Positions 22,201-32,322 of a DNA stretch of 64,000 nt are shown here, piece by piece. Under the pieces are notes generated by a model, which worked only from the letters and a program-made list of their open reading frames with translations, did no database searches and was not told where the DNA came from. Where the stretch lies: assembly GCA_024345305.1 (NCBI GenBank), contig BRON01000003.1, positions 1,302,001-1,366,000 of the forward strand. Direction: 5' to 3'. Each line of letters starts with the position of its first letter. The first letter of the stretch is position 1. A program made the translations under genes and the position numbers. Origin of the DNA: Mrakia gelida. Lineage: Eukaryota > Basidiomycota > Tremellomycetes > Cystofilobasidiales > Mrakiaceae.

Positions 22201-23499
22201 TCTCGCCCCTCCTTGCCGCTATGGTTCGTTCCTTCTCTCGCCTTCAGTTCAGTTGAAGTTCGAGCTTCGTTCTCTGATTCTTCTCCCTTTCTTTCTACTT
22301 TCACCTCCAGGTTCCCTACTGCGATACCTTCGATCCCAACCCTCCTGCTCCCTGCCCGCTCTCGGTTCAAGCCTGCGACGGACCAGCCTCGGATCACTCT
22401 TCTCAACGATTCGCTTACGCTCCCGCGACGGGAGTCATCCGACCTCTCTGGTCTTCCAACACCGAGGTCGACTCCAACGGAACCACCTCCACCGACACCC
22501 AATCGAAGCGCGACTACGTCGTTCAAGCCGCTCAGGTCTTCCAGGCCACCGTCAACGAGACGGTCTCGATGCCATCTCCCTCCGCCGTCGCGTCCTCGGT
22601 CGTCTCCTCCCTCCCAACTCCAGCCATTAAAGCCGTCGACGCTCCCACCACCACCTCCTCTGGATCCTCCTCTCCTTCTCCCTCCTCGACTGGATCAGCT
22701 CAAAGCGTCTCCCTCGTCTTCACTCCCGTCAACGCAGCTGCCGTCCTCGCCGTCGACGACATGTCGAAAGAGACCTTCCCTCAGCACGTCCGACCTTCCA
22801 GATCCGCCTCCGCCTCCTCTATGGCTCCCACTCCCACCCCTACCTCCTCGGAGTCCTCCCCCGCCTCCTCAGTCCCCTCCTCGACCTTCTCGGACGTCCC
22901 TGCTCCTCCCGCTGAGCCTACCACTGCTCCCATCGCCGCCGCCGCCTCGGAACCCGACGGGACCTACACCGCTGCCTCGGACGACTCGGACTCGGAGGAC
23001 CCCATGGCTGCTGAGGACGTCGACGACTTCGAGTCCCCTGACTCCACGTCCTCGATGGGAGGATCGGACGCTGCTTCTGCTGAGGACGCCGACAACATGG
23101 ACGACGGATCTGCTCAGGCCGAGTACCTTCAGCCTCAGGAGGAGGATCAACCCGCTGCTGCTTCTCCTTCGACTACCTCGTCCTCCGTTGGAGCTTCTTC
23201 GGCGGCGGTAAGTCCCTCATCTCCCTTGTTTCTCTCTTCACCCTTTTTCTTTCGATCGAGTCGCCAAAACTGATTCCTCTCGCTCTCTCCCTCTTCCCTT
23301 CCTCGACTCGTTCGAACCAACAGCCCACCCCCACCAACGCTGCCGATCCCTACAGGTGAAGAACCAATCCCGTTCGTCCTCATCACCTTCCCCTCCCGCT
23401 TTCCAACTCCCTCCTCGTCTCGTCGCTGACTCTCCCTCTCTCGTTCGTTCTCGCAGCTGGGTCTTCGTCCCTTACGAGCAGCAGGAGGAGTCTAGGTAG
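19245..23499 (+). CDS. Secreted histidine-rich repeat protein, 18 exons
   Basis: Start at 19245 gives a signal peptide, MFINAQIALAILTFTSALAA, with likely cleavage after ALA. Exons read: 19245-19358, 19454-19564, 19694-19894, 19985-20047, 20151-20216, 20276-20350, 20438-20491, 20563-20646, 20717-20833, 20905-21210, 21293-21403, 21497-21523, 21612-21710, 21789-21908, 21990-22223, 22311-23207, 23324-23355, 23457-23499; about 917 residues. Exons 3-14 encode His-rich segments such as GHHHRDDRHHGRHHGKHGKH, HHHGYDHDHEHDHGHYHG and HGHDHSHSHGHGHHH, mixed with copies of a T-(I/V)-(I/V)-x-x-D/N-G-H/R motif. Exon 10 has an ordered part (WYWKGTDRHIWVEDV). Exon 15 is a small domain with several N-glycosylation sites (ANSS, NASNGT, TNSSNFS). 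Exon 16 is an acidic, Ser/Pro/Thr-rich stalk. Dibasic KR sites recur between blocks. Binding of Zn, Cu or Ni is inferred from the His density; the family is not recognised. Confidence 0.85.
19694..21908 (+). repeat. Histidine-rich coding repeats with a recurring TVIVEDGHGH-type motif
   Basis: Exons 4 to 13 of the gene starting at 19245 carry about eight copies of one short motif, each followed by a His/Gly run: TTIITDGHH and NTIITNGRHGH (exon 4), NTIITNGRHGH (exon 5), DNVIVTD and RTVIIEDGHG (exon 6), ETVIYEDDGHGHHHG (exon 8), ETIVVHEGHGYD (exon 11) and DTVIVEDGHGHRHGHG (exon 13). Exons 7, 8, 13 and 14 start with CAC codons and several end CACGGA or CATGGA at the donor. The copies differ at the DNA level, so they are old or diverging duplications and not a recent tandem array. 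Confidence 0.75.
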
Positions 23500-24026
23500 T
23501 TTCAGTTTGCGTGCTGGAGTTTGGGTTTAGGTTTGTATTTCAGCTCGTCTCGTTCGTTCGTTCTCGGTCAGCTCGGTCAGTCTCGTCGCTTGTTGTACAC
23601 TCGGTTTTGGCTCGCTCGCTCGTGTTTTTGCTTCATCTCGAATCCATTTCTCACAGCACCTCGATTATACTACCTGTACATACTCTGTCTCTCGCACGCA
23701 CGGTCGATGAGGCTCCATCTCTCTTTTCCTTCTCGCGAGACTTCGACGACGCGTCTCGTCCCTCCCTCGCTGGACTCGCTCCCCCCCCACAAAAAAGACC
23801 AAAAACGGAGTCATAGAGTATCGACGAGAGTATACGGAAGTGGAGGAGGGATACAAGTACATATCGAGAGGTTACGAACGAGCGAACAAGAGGGACGGAG
23901 AAAGTGCTAAGCAAGGAGAAGACGAGCGAGAACGAACAAGGGGTGGCTTGTATGTATGCAAGGGTTTTTACGTATGAGTTCCAGGTGGGGTACGGTTGGG
24001 TGTGAGAGGGGGGAGAGGGAAGGGGT
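23500..24026. other. Convergent 3' region
   Basis: Tail-to-tail spacer between the histidine-rich gene and the PP2C gene. A run of eight C followed by six A lies near 23770-23786. Nothing with coding support is seen. Confidence 0.45.
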
Positions 24027-26650
24027 CTACGACTCGAGCGAGGTAGGTCCGAGGCGAACGACGAGGACTGCAGCCGAAAAGTAGGGTTCGTTGGGCGAGT
24101 CAGTTTGGGAGCGAGGGGTGTAAGACAGGGGTGCGGAAAAAGACGTACCACTAAGGTTATCAGTCGTAAAGTTTGCCAAAGCATGATCGAGCAAGATCTT
24201 GCTTGCTTCCTGAGGATCCTCGACGCCTCGGATGAGCTTGACTGCTTCGTCGTCGGAGACTACGTCCCACAACTAACGGACCGAAACGAAGAACGAAAGC
24301 GAGAGCCAGAGGGAGGGTCAGTTTCGAAGGACACGAGAAGAAAGTGAGGAAGAGCGGGGAAGGAAGGCGTACCCCATCACACGCAACGATCAAGAACTCG
24401 TCTCCGTCGTCCAACCGAGTTTCGGTGGTGTAAGGGTTTCCGACGACGAACTCCTTGACGGACGCGTCTCCCAGAGCTCGAGTTACGGCGAGGACTCCTG
24501 CGAAACGCAAACGGAAGGGGAGGGAGGGAGGGAGGAGGTGAGCTCTTCGACGCGTCGACAGAGAACGAAAGGGACAGGGGTTGAGCGACGAACCATTGAC
24601 TCGGTTATTCATAACGAACCCTCCAGCATCAGTGATCCTCTTGGCTTCCTGCTGGTCCGATCCCTTGTGGTCGTAGGTTAGACGAACGGCTTTGCCTCGT
24701 CGTCTGTCGAGAACGAAAACGAAGGTGAGGAACGAGAAGGTCAGCGACCGCGACGATCCTCCTCCTCCTCCACGTCCCTTCGACGATCTTCAATCCCAAC
24801 GAGATGAGCCAACCCAAGCCCAGCACCTCGTCCCTAATACAAACACTCCTCAGAAGCAGAACAAGGGAAGAGAGAAAGACGTCGAGCCACTCACGAAATC
24901 ACCGCCCTCGCATCCCCCACATTTGCCGTATAAAGCACCCTCTTCTGCCCTCCATTCCTCTTCACCACCTTCGGCACCCCTCCCTCCGTCCCATGCTCCA
25001 CCGCCCCTCCGCTCGACCCATCCTTACTGCTCCCACTCCCACTCCCACTCTTCATCTTCTCCAACAACCCTTTGACCTTCTCCATCTTGCCTCCACTCCC
25101 GCTCTCCTCAGCATCAACGACCCTCTGCTGCTCGACCTTCTCCTCGCTCGTCGACGTCGGGTTCGCCTCGTGCTCCTGCTGATGCGAGTTACTCGTGGTC
25201 TCCTCATCCTCGATCCTGAGGAACGCAACGACGGCAGTACATCCAGAATGGGTGTTTTCAGCTTCGGCGAGCTTGGAGAGTTCGGTGTCTACGGCGAGGA
25301 AGGTTTCGTTGAGGAGGTCGGGGATGGGGAGGGGTTGAGGTTGGGTGGGTGGTTTTTGGAGGGTTTGGAGGAGGTACTGGAGGGCGGGTGGGGAGCGAGG
25401 GAGCGAGGGAGGAGGGAGCGAAGAGCGGAGGGGAGGGAGGGAGCGAGGAGGTTGGGTCAGCGTTCTTCGAGCTCGATTCAGTGGCGAGCGAGCGAGCGAG
25501 GTGTGTGAGGGTATGATGGGGAGGAGGGATGAGTAGTCGAGATTGGGATTGAGCCAAAACGTGGCGACCCAATAGAGATGCGATCATGATCGTTCGATCG
25601 ACTCGATCAAACGAAGGGTGAGGTGAGGTCAAGGGAGCTCGCTCCATCTCCCTTCCCTCCTCCCTCCTCCCACTTTCCCTTCCCTCCCCTCCAATATATT
25701 TACTTCAGCTCACCTCATGGAAGTGCGATCCACACCACTCAGCCGCGTGTTTCCCTGCGTGGCCGCTATAGCAGCAAAAACGAACGAACGAAACGAACGA
25801 AGGAGGTTGGGTCAGCTCGAGCGTTTCGAGAAGAGCTGAGGGTTGAGAGAAGGGAAAGGTTTTGGGTACTCACTCGAACACAGCAAAGTACCCCTGCCCT
25901 GGCACTCCTCCATAATCGTAGATGAAAGAGTGAGAATCCTCCATAGTCCTCCTGCATCGTCTGTTTCGATCCTCGGATACTCCGACTCGGAAGGTGGGGA
26001 GCTCGTTCGTGTTGGTTGTCACGAAGGGGTGGCAGTTCAGTTCCTGGCGACGAAAACGAACGTCGAAGGGAACAGCGAGGGAGAGGTCAGCCTTGTTCTT
26101 GTATAGAAAGCGAGAAAGAACGAGTTCGAGAAGAGCTCTCTCGAACTCGAGAACAAAAGGGATCGTCTCGCACTCACCCCTCCCGTATCCTTCCCCTCAG
26201 CAATCGTGATCGTCTTGCTCCTCGCGTTGGGACTCTGGTTCACTGAAACCTCCGGTCTCTTCTGGTGCTGATGCTGGGGAGGGAGGGAAGGTTTCTCTGA
26301 TGAAGCTGTGGACATGGAGCGAGGAGTGTCGGTGATGGTGGGAGGAGGGGAGGAGGAGGGCTCTGCTTTGGGAGCTGTCGTCGTCTTGGGTTCGTTGGGA
26401 GCGTCCAGGATGAGAGGAGCGTCGTCGCTGCGAGATCGAGCCAAAAGAGAGTCAGCTTGAGAGCAAGGAGGGGAGGGGAGAAAGAGAGCTCACCTATCAA
26501 CGACTGGATCTGTAGAGAGGGAAGGAAGGAAGGTCAGAGGTGGGGGTCTCGAACCCGTCATTCGAGGCGGAGCTGAAGGAAGCACGAACCTGAAGAGCAT
26601 TTCTTGAACAGGGAAAGAGAAAGGACGGGGTGAGGTCGTTCGTCGGGCAT
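24027..26650 (-). CDS. PP2C-type (PPM) protein phosphatase, Ptc1-like, with an insertion
   Basis: Start at 26650 ([20 protein letters not shown]), stop TAG at 24027-24029. The N-terminal 110 residues are Pro/Ser-rich and disordered. The catalytic domain shows [109 protein letters not shown] and [17 protein letters not shown]. The metal-binding aspartates of MED, FDGH, CDG and DVVSD are all present, so it should be an active Mg/Mn-dependent Ser/Thr phosphatase. Ptc1 homologues restrain stress MAP-kinase signalling. An insertion of about 90 low-complexity residues lies between [13 protein letters not shown] and [10 protein letters not shown], a position where most family members have a short loop. 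About eight introns; the last exon is short ([13 protein letters not shown]). Confidence 0.9.
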
Positions 26651-27034
26651 CGTAGTAGTAGCTTGGTTTAGGGATTAATGAGGGTGAGGTTGAGAGGTGG
26701 AAGGGGCGAAGGGGTCTCGACTGATTGACTTTGGGTTGGGATCTGCGCGCGATGACGTTGCGCGCGCTTTTCAAAGTGGGAAAAACTTCTGGTCCTCGGG
26801 TTGAAGTCGGATCACTGCTCTAGAGAAGGTTTGGATGTTCATCCGAGTGCTGAGGGGGTCAGACTCGAGGGGAGGGCACAGAGAGAAGGGGGGATGAAGG
26901 ACGACTCCCTCCTTCCTCTTTCGACGCGCCTCCCTCTCGCGCTCAATCAAACTTTCCGTCCTTCGAACTCTCTCTCGTCTTCCAATCTCGCCAAGTCAAA
27001 AAATCGACACATCCAAAGATAGAAGCAAACCGGT
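26651..27034. other. Promoter of the PP2C gene and 3' region of the NOL8-like gene
   Basis: Spacer between two minus-strand genes. A GC-rich block (TGCGCGCGATGACGTTGCGCGCGC, about 26743-26767) contains a TGACGT core like a bZIP/CRE site flanked by GCGCGC on both sides. It lies about 100 bases upstream of the PP2C ATG. Otherwise nothing is seen. Confidence 0.4.
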
Positions 27035-30000
27035 CTACATATCCCCAGCCGCATTCCCCTCCCCATCCTCCTCCCCATCCACCGCCCCTCGTCTCCTCCT
27101 CCTCTTGACAGCCTCTCGATGCCTCTTCTTGTACTCCCTCGTCAACTCCAGGTGATCCTGATCCCACCGAGCTTGCATTGATTCCCTGCAAGGTGAAGGT
27201 CGAGGGGAGAAGAGGTCAGCGGGAGATTCTCGCGAGCAGCGAACCAAGGAAACGCGTCTCGTTCGTCAACACTCACTCAGTATCCCTCCTCCAGAACCCA
27301 CCCAATCCCCCACCCTCCTTCTCCCTCTCCAGCTCCAGCACACTCTTCGCCTGCAGCTTAGGTCCTTTCGCTCGTTCGGCTTCCGAGAGGTGAAGGAAGG
27401 GGAAGAAGTAAGGGATGGACGCGTCGGGTTTGAAGGTTGCTGTTAACGAGGTTGGGACGGCAGATGCCAGGTCGCCGCCACTTGTGGGGTAGGAGGAGAA
27501 GGAGGTCGAGGTCGAAGGGAGGTTGGGAGGGAGAGGAAGGACGGCGGAGAGGGTCGGGTCGGAGGAAGGGTCGAGGTCGAGGTCGAGAGGGAGGGAGGAG
27601 AGGAGGGAGAAGGATGCGCCTGGGGAGTTTGAGAACAAGAGCAGGAGAGGTTAGTTTGCGAGAGGCTCGAAACGTGGAAGAGAAGAAGGGAAAGGAGGTA
27701 GGAGATGCGGGACGAACCTTCATCCGACTGTGGAGCGAACATGTCCTTGAGAGGGTTGTTCTTTTTCGCCTTCTTCGCAGGAGGGTCCTCGACGACGACG
27801 ACCTTCTTGGTGACAACTTCAGGAACAACGGCAGCCTCCTCCTCCTCCTCGTCACTCGAGCTCGAGCTCTCCTCCTCGTCGCTCTCCGTCTCGCTCGACG
27901 CGCTATCGAGATCCTGATCCGACTCGTCCGAGACGTCGCTCCTCCCTGATCCTCCTCTCAGCCTCATCACCGCGGGAGTCTCCTCCTCAGCAACGACAGC
28001 GACTTCTTCCTCCTCCTCCGAGTCGGATCCTCCCCATCCTCGAAGCTCCCTCATAGCCAGCTCGATAGGATCCAACTCCGCCTCGTCCTCCTCTTCCTCG
28101 TCCTCCGCGTCCTCGGCTTCCTCCTCCTCATCAACAACCATCTCCTCCTCCACCTCTGGCACACCAGCGAACGAGACGGTCTTCTTCGTCTCCACCACCA
28201 CCGCCGCCGGGGTAGGCTTCTCATTCTTCTTCTCCTCGACGACGGGAACAGAAACAACAGTCGCGACCTCCTCCACCTCCTCGAACACCTTGGGAGCCTG
28301 CGCAGTCGTAGGGATCGTATCCTCGTCCTCTTCGTCGTCCGAGTTGTAAACGATTCCTCCTGGGAGAGCCTCGACGCGAGGAGGTGGGGAAGCAGGTTCG
28401 GGAGACCATCCTCCTCCGAAGAGGTTCTTGAGGACGTCGAGACCTCGAGCTTTCTCTTCGAGGAACTCGCGCTCCAGAGGGTCGACGGTGGGTTCGACGA
28501 CGACGACGGGTTTGGATTTCGAGGATTTGGTTGGAGCTGGGGTTGGGGCGGGTGGTGGTGCGGGTTTGGAGGAAGGAGGAGGAGCGATGGTGGGGGTGGG
28601 TTTGGTAGCGGGAGCGGAGGTGGGAGTGGGTTTGGAGGAGGTGGTGGTGGTGGAGGGAGGAGGAAGTTTCTTGCTGGTGAAGAGAGGGGAGATGGGTTTG
28701 GATTCGGCGGTAGGGAGAGGGTCGTCGTTGTCGAAGAGGGAAGCTGTAGAAGCTGAGGTCTCTCCAGCGGGGTTGAGAGGGATCCAATCGTCCTCCTCCT
28801 CGTCGCCGTTCGACGCGTCGTTCTCCTCGTCGTCGAAGTTGAGAGGTTGGAACTCCATGTCCTCGTCCTCGTTCTCCTCCTTCTTCTCCTCCGCAACCCT
28901 CCTCGACGACGACGAGGAGGCTCCACCAGTCTCTCCCTCCCTCTGAGCAGCAAGGACCTTGAGCACCTCGTCGACCCTCTTCTTGCCAATCAGCACCTCC
29001 TCGGCCGCCAGCTCCTCCCCGTTCGGTCCCTCCCTCACCCACTTCACAACTCCTTCCTCTCCACCCTCAGCGTCTACGCAGATCCATCCTCGCTCCTCCT
29101 TGACGTCTCCCGAGTCAAGCATGTGAGCTCCGAGGTGGGAGCGCTCGTACCGACGAGGATCGATCACGATCAGGCGGGAGCGGACGGGAGGAGCAGAGGA
29201 CTTGAGTCCTCCCTTTCCAGTCTTCTTCTTCTTGGGAGCGGGAGGTGCTTTGGCGGGTTTGGAGGCTTTGGCTTTGGCTGATTTGGAGGAGGTGGGAGGA
29301 GGAGGTGGTGGAGGAGGGGTTGGGAGAGCGAGAGTTGGTGCTGGGACGGGGTGGGAGGGTCGGAGGATGAGAGGTCGGATGAGGTGGGAGAGGGGAGTGA
29401 GATGCCAGTTCTGTCAGATTCGAAGAAGATATGTGATCGAAGGAGGAGGAGGGTCAGCGTCAGGATGAAGGGAAAGAACGGGACGAGCTCGACTCGAGCT
29501 CAAACGCGAACGAGAAAGAAGGTGAGCACGTACCTTCCTGCCCTCGACGTTGTCAATCTCTACCAAGTCCATGTTCTTGGCCTCAATTCCCTTGACTCCA
29601 CGTCCGAGCTTGGCCTTCTTCTTCTTCTTCCCAGCAGCGGCAGCGTCCTCCTCCTCAAGAGGTCGCTTGAGAGCTTCTCGTTCAGCCTCAAGTCGGACGG
29701 CGTAGTGCTGCCTGGCTTCGCCGATCTTGAGAAGCGAGCCCTTCCAGGTCGAACCGGAGAGGAGGGAGAGACATCGAGAGAGCTGAGCTGGAGTGGTAGT
29801 GAGGGAGAGGTAGGCGTACGTTCGAGGGTCGCCTGGGAGGGAGGGAAGGAAAGGGAGAGGTCAGCTTGGTCTCGTTTGAGCTCCAGTCTCACCTCTTCGG
29901 CCATCCAAGCTCTCCAGATTTCCACCCCGCGTAGAGTGGTGTCCACCAACCTTCCCAAGAGCTCCCAGAGTTCCAGAATACAACAGGAAGAAGCATGGCC

Positions 30001-30170
30001 TCGAACTCACCGTTGGCGTCGATTCCGACTCCCTCGACTCCCTCGACCTTTCCAAAGCTGGAGAACCTCTTCTCGAGATCGAGATGGGTGATTTTAGGGT
30101 TCGTCAGACCTCCGATGTGAAGCCTCTTGGCTATAGACCCTTCCGTAGACGGGTTTGAAGGAGGAGCCAT
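27035..30170 (-). CDS. NOL8-like nucleolar RNA-binding protein (N-terminal RRM, acidic middle)
   Basis: Start at 30170 (MAPPSNPSTEGSIAKRLHIG). An RRM covers the first 100 residues: RLHIGGLTNPKITHLDLEKR as RNP2 and helix, then GKVEGVEGVGIDANG, then RTYAYLSLTTTPAQLSRCLS as RNP1 region. A basic stretch follows (AAAGKKKKKAKLGRGVKG). The middle 400 residues are acidic and Pro/Lys-rich with repeated EEEE/DDEE tracts and short motifs (MEFQPLNFDDEEND, DDWIPLNP). The C-terminal part has PYFFPFLHLSEAERAKGPKL, FWRRD and the basic end SMQARWDQDHLELTREYKKR, stop at 27035-27037. RRM at the front, acidic middle and a WxxxxxxLTxEYKxxHR-type end is the layout of NOL8, which acts in nucleolar pre-rRNA processing. 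About five introns. Identity as an orthologue is inferred from layout. Confidence 0.7.
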
Positions 30171-30301
30171 GCTGGAGGAGGAAGGAGTTTGAGGTCAACT
30201 TTGGAGAAAGGAAAGGACCTCGAATCTTGAAATCCTCCCTGCGAGCTCACCCCCCTTCCTTCCCTTCCCTTGAGCTCCCCCAACCCCAACAACCCGCCAA
30301 G

Positions 30302-31899
30302 ATGGATCCCGACTTGATGGCTGGCCTCGTCCGAGAATCGATGCAGGAGATGAGTGACCCCATGCGAGTCGAAGTCCTCGCAATGATGCTGGGCTTTTCC
30401 GAGTCGTCCGAGGACAAGACGAAACCGAGGAGGCTGAAGGTCGCGAAGCTGCCAAATGGCAAGAAGGACAGGAAGGAGGCCGAGGATATGGTTCGTTCGC
30501 CTGCTCCCCCTGTATGGTCATCGAAGGCTGAAGCTGATGGTCTTGCTCTTAACAGGTTCAGAACTTCATCTCTTCCTTCCCCATGAGAACACCGAGTCCT
30601 TACATCGTGCGTTCCTCCTCCCTCCGTTCCTCCCTTCATCTCTCTCTCGTCGCGACCTTCTTTCCTCAGCCTTCCCTTCCCTTTCACCCATCTCACCTCC
30701 TTCTCTCCCTTGGGTGTAATCTGCAGTACTCCTTCGCCGCTGAATACCTTCCAATGCTCATGGACACCTACCGAAACGCGAAGGACGTCGACTCAGTCCG
30801 AGTTCTCGTCCCTGCTCTGATGCAAACGTCAGCGACTCCCAACTTCGTTCGCTACCTTCGGATCAACGGAGTCGAGGAGTTCATCAACGATCACATGAGG
30901 GTCTTCGCTACCTTCAACGTTGACTCTTGGGTCGTAAGTTCCTTCTCTCTCACTCTCGTCGAACCGCGAGATCACCTTCGTTCGTTCGCTGATCTCTCAT
31001 CGCTCTTCCTTAGACCACCGAGCCGATCACCCACGACACCATCGTCGAATGGCATGACACAGCCCTCTTCTTCGCCTCCCTCCTGGGCTTCCAAACCATC
31101 CTCCTCAAAACTGCCTGCCGCCTCCTCAAAACCGACCTCCCCAACCTCGACGTCTCCAAGGTCTCCCTCCTCTTCATGACCCTCGATCACGTCCGACTCG
31201 ACCTTCCCAACATCATTGCGAGGATCTCAGCAGTCACTGGACCAGCAGCAGTGCAGCAGGAAGGAAGGATAGGGAAGAACGAGTTGTTGAGAAACTTCGA
31301 GGCGTTGAAGGTGAGTTGCGAGTCGAGTCAAGTCGACCATTCTCCTTTCCCTTTCGTTCCCCTCTTTGAAGAAGCCTCTCGAGGATTCCAGAAAACTTCC
31401 TCTCTCCTTTTTCATTCGGCAGAAATCCATCCTGTTCGATGCTGGGATGATCAAGCTGCTGAACCAGAAGGTGGGACTCTTAGGGTTGAGCACGGACGGA
31501 CACTGTTCTTGGGTGGACTGTGAGGGAGAGAGTCTGCCGGGTGCGTGCGTGAAGGGAGATCTGTCGGCTTGTTCGAAGGTGAGTCTTCTTCCTCTTCTGC
31601 TGAATGCTCGAACGACCGGGACTTCGAACGACCTCGAGTTCGCTCTTTCGTCCTCTCGCCTTTTTCGCTTCCGATCTCGCTGAGGCTGACCCTTCTTCTC
31701 GCATCGCTGCTTTCAGTGCCATGCTGTCCGATACTGTGGTCCCAGTACGTCTCCACAGCCATCTCGACGGCTCGACGCGTCGAACGACAGCCAGCGAACG
31801 CTGACTTTGCCCTCTTCTCTCTTTCTCGCTCTCGCAGAACATCAGCGGGCTCACTGGAAGACTCATAAGCTGGAGTGCTTCGCGCCGAACTGGCAGTAG
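30302..31899 (+). CDS. MYND zinc-finger protein with a helical N-terminal domain
   Basis: Start at 30302 (MDPDLMAGLVRESMQEMSDP), stop TAG at 31897-31899, about 329 residues, about six introns. The first 290 residues are helical and I do not recognise them (VRVLVPALMQTSATPNFVRY, FINDHMRVFATFNVDSW, LFFASLLGFQTILLKTACRL). The last 50 residues form a MYND finger: HCSWVDCEG, then GACVKGDLSACSKCHAVRYC, then GPKHQRAHWKTHKLEC. The usual fourth pair is CxxxC; here YCGPKH has His in place of the second Cys. MYND fingers bind proline-rich peptides in partner proteins. It sits 131 bases from the NOL8-like gene in divergent orientation. Confidence 0.75.
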
Positions 31900-32322
31900 G
31901 ATTGAGAGTGAGTTTAGAGCCTTTCGTCCGTGCACGAACGCGTGAAACTGATCCGTCGACGTTCTTTTGCCTCTTCCCCAGTCTTGTTACGCCACAGATA
32001 CCATGATAATAAGCTAAACTTCGGAAAGGCGTTTTGGTCTTTCGAATCTGTATACGCGAGCTGAGCAGACGGGACGGGAAGGTCCAGAGGCGAAACGATG
32101 CGACGGTCAAAACGAGTTGAGTTCAGGCTGACCCTGGTGAACAGACTTTTAGTCTCTTCATCACCTTCTACACCTCCTCTATCCCCTCCCGAAAATCTCC
32201 CCAACTTTTCACCATTTCTTTTGGTTCCTCAGAACAAATCTGTCCCCGCGGTCCTCCCCTTCGCCCAAACTTGCTCGACACCTCCTCTCTTCCCCGACCG
32301 TCATCTTCTCCCTTCCTCCAGC
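31900..32322. other. Spacer with the leader of the GRF gene
   Basis: Probable 3' region of the MYND gene and promoter/leader of the next gene, pyrimidine-rich from about 32150. No coding or RNA gene is supported. Confidence 0.4.

Noticed and set aside
22213..23211. Plus-strand frame of 332 codons overlapping exons 15-16 of the His-rich gene
   Set aside because: It is rich in Pro, Ser and Arg, as expected from reading the Ser/Pro/Thr codons of the true frame one base out, and it has no independent start or splice context.
26540..26580. A second tRNA-like GGGTTCGAGACCC on the minus strand
   Set aside because: It lies inside the first intron of the PP2C gene, and only three base pairs of the stem form; no other tRNA parts are present.
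28051..28989. Arg/Ser/Pro-rich minus-strand frame of 312 codons
   Set aside because: It is a shifted reading of the acidic middle of the NOL8-like gene, whose own frame continues through the same bases with coherent motifs.
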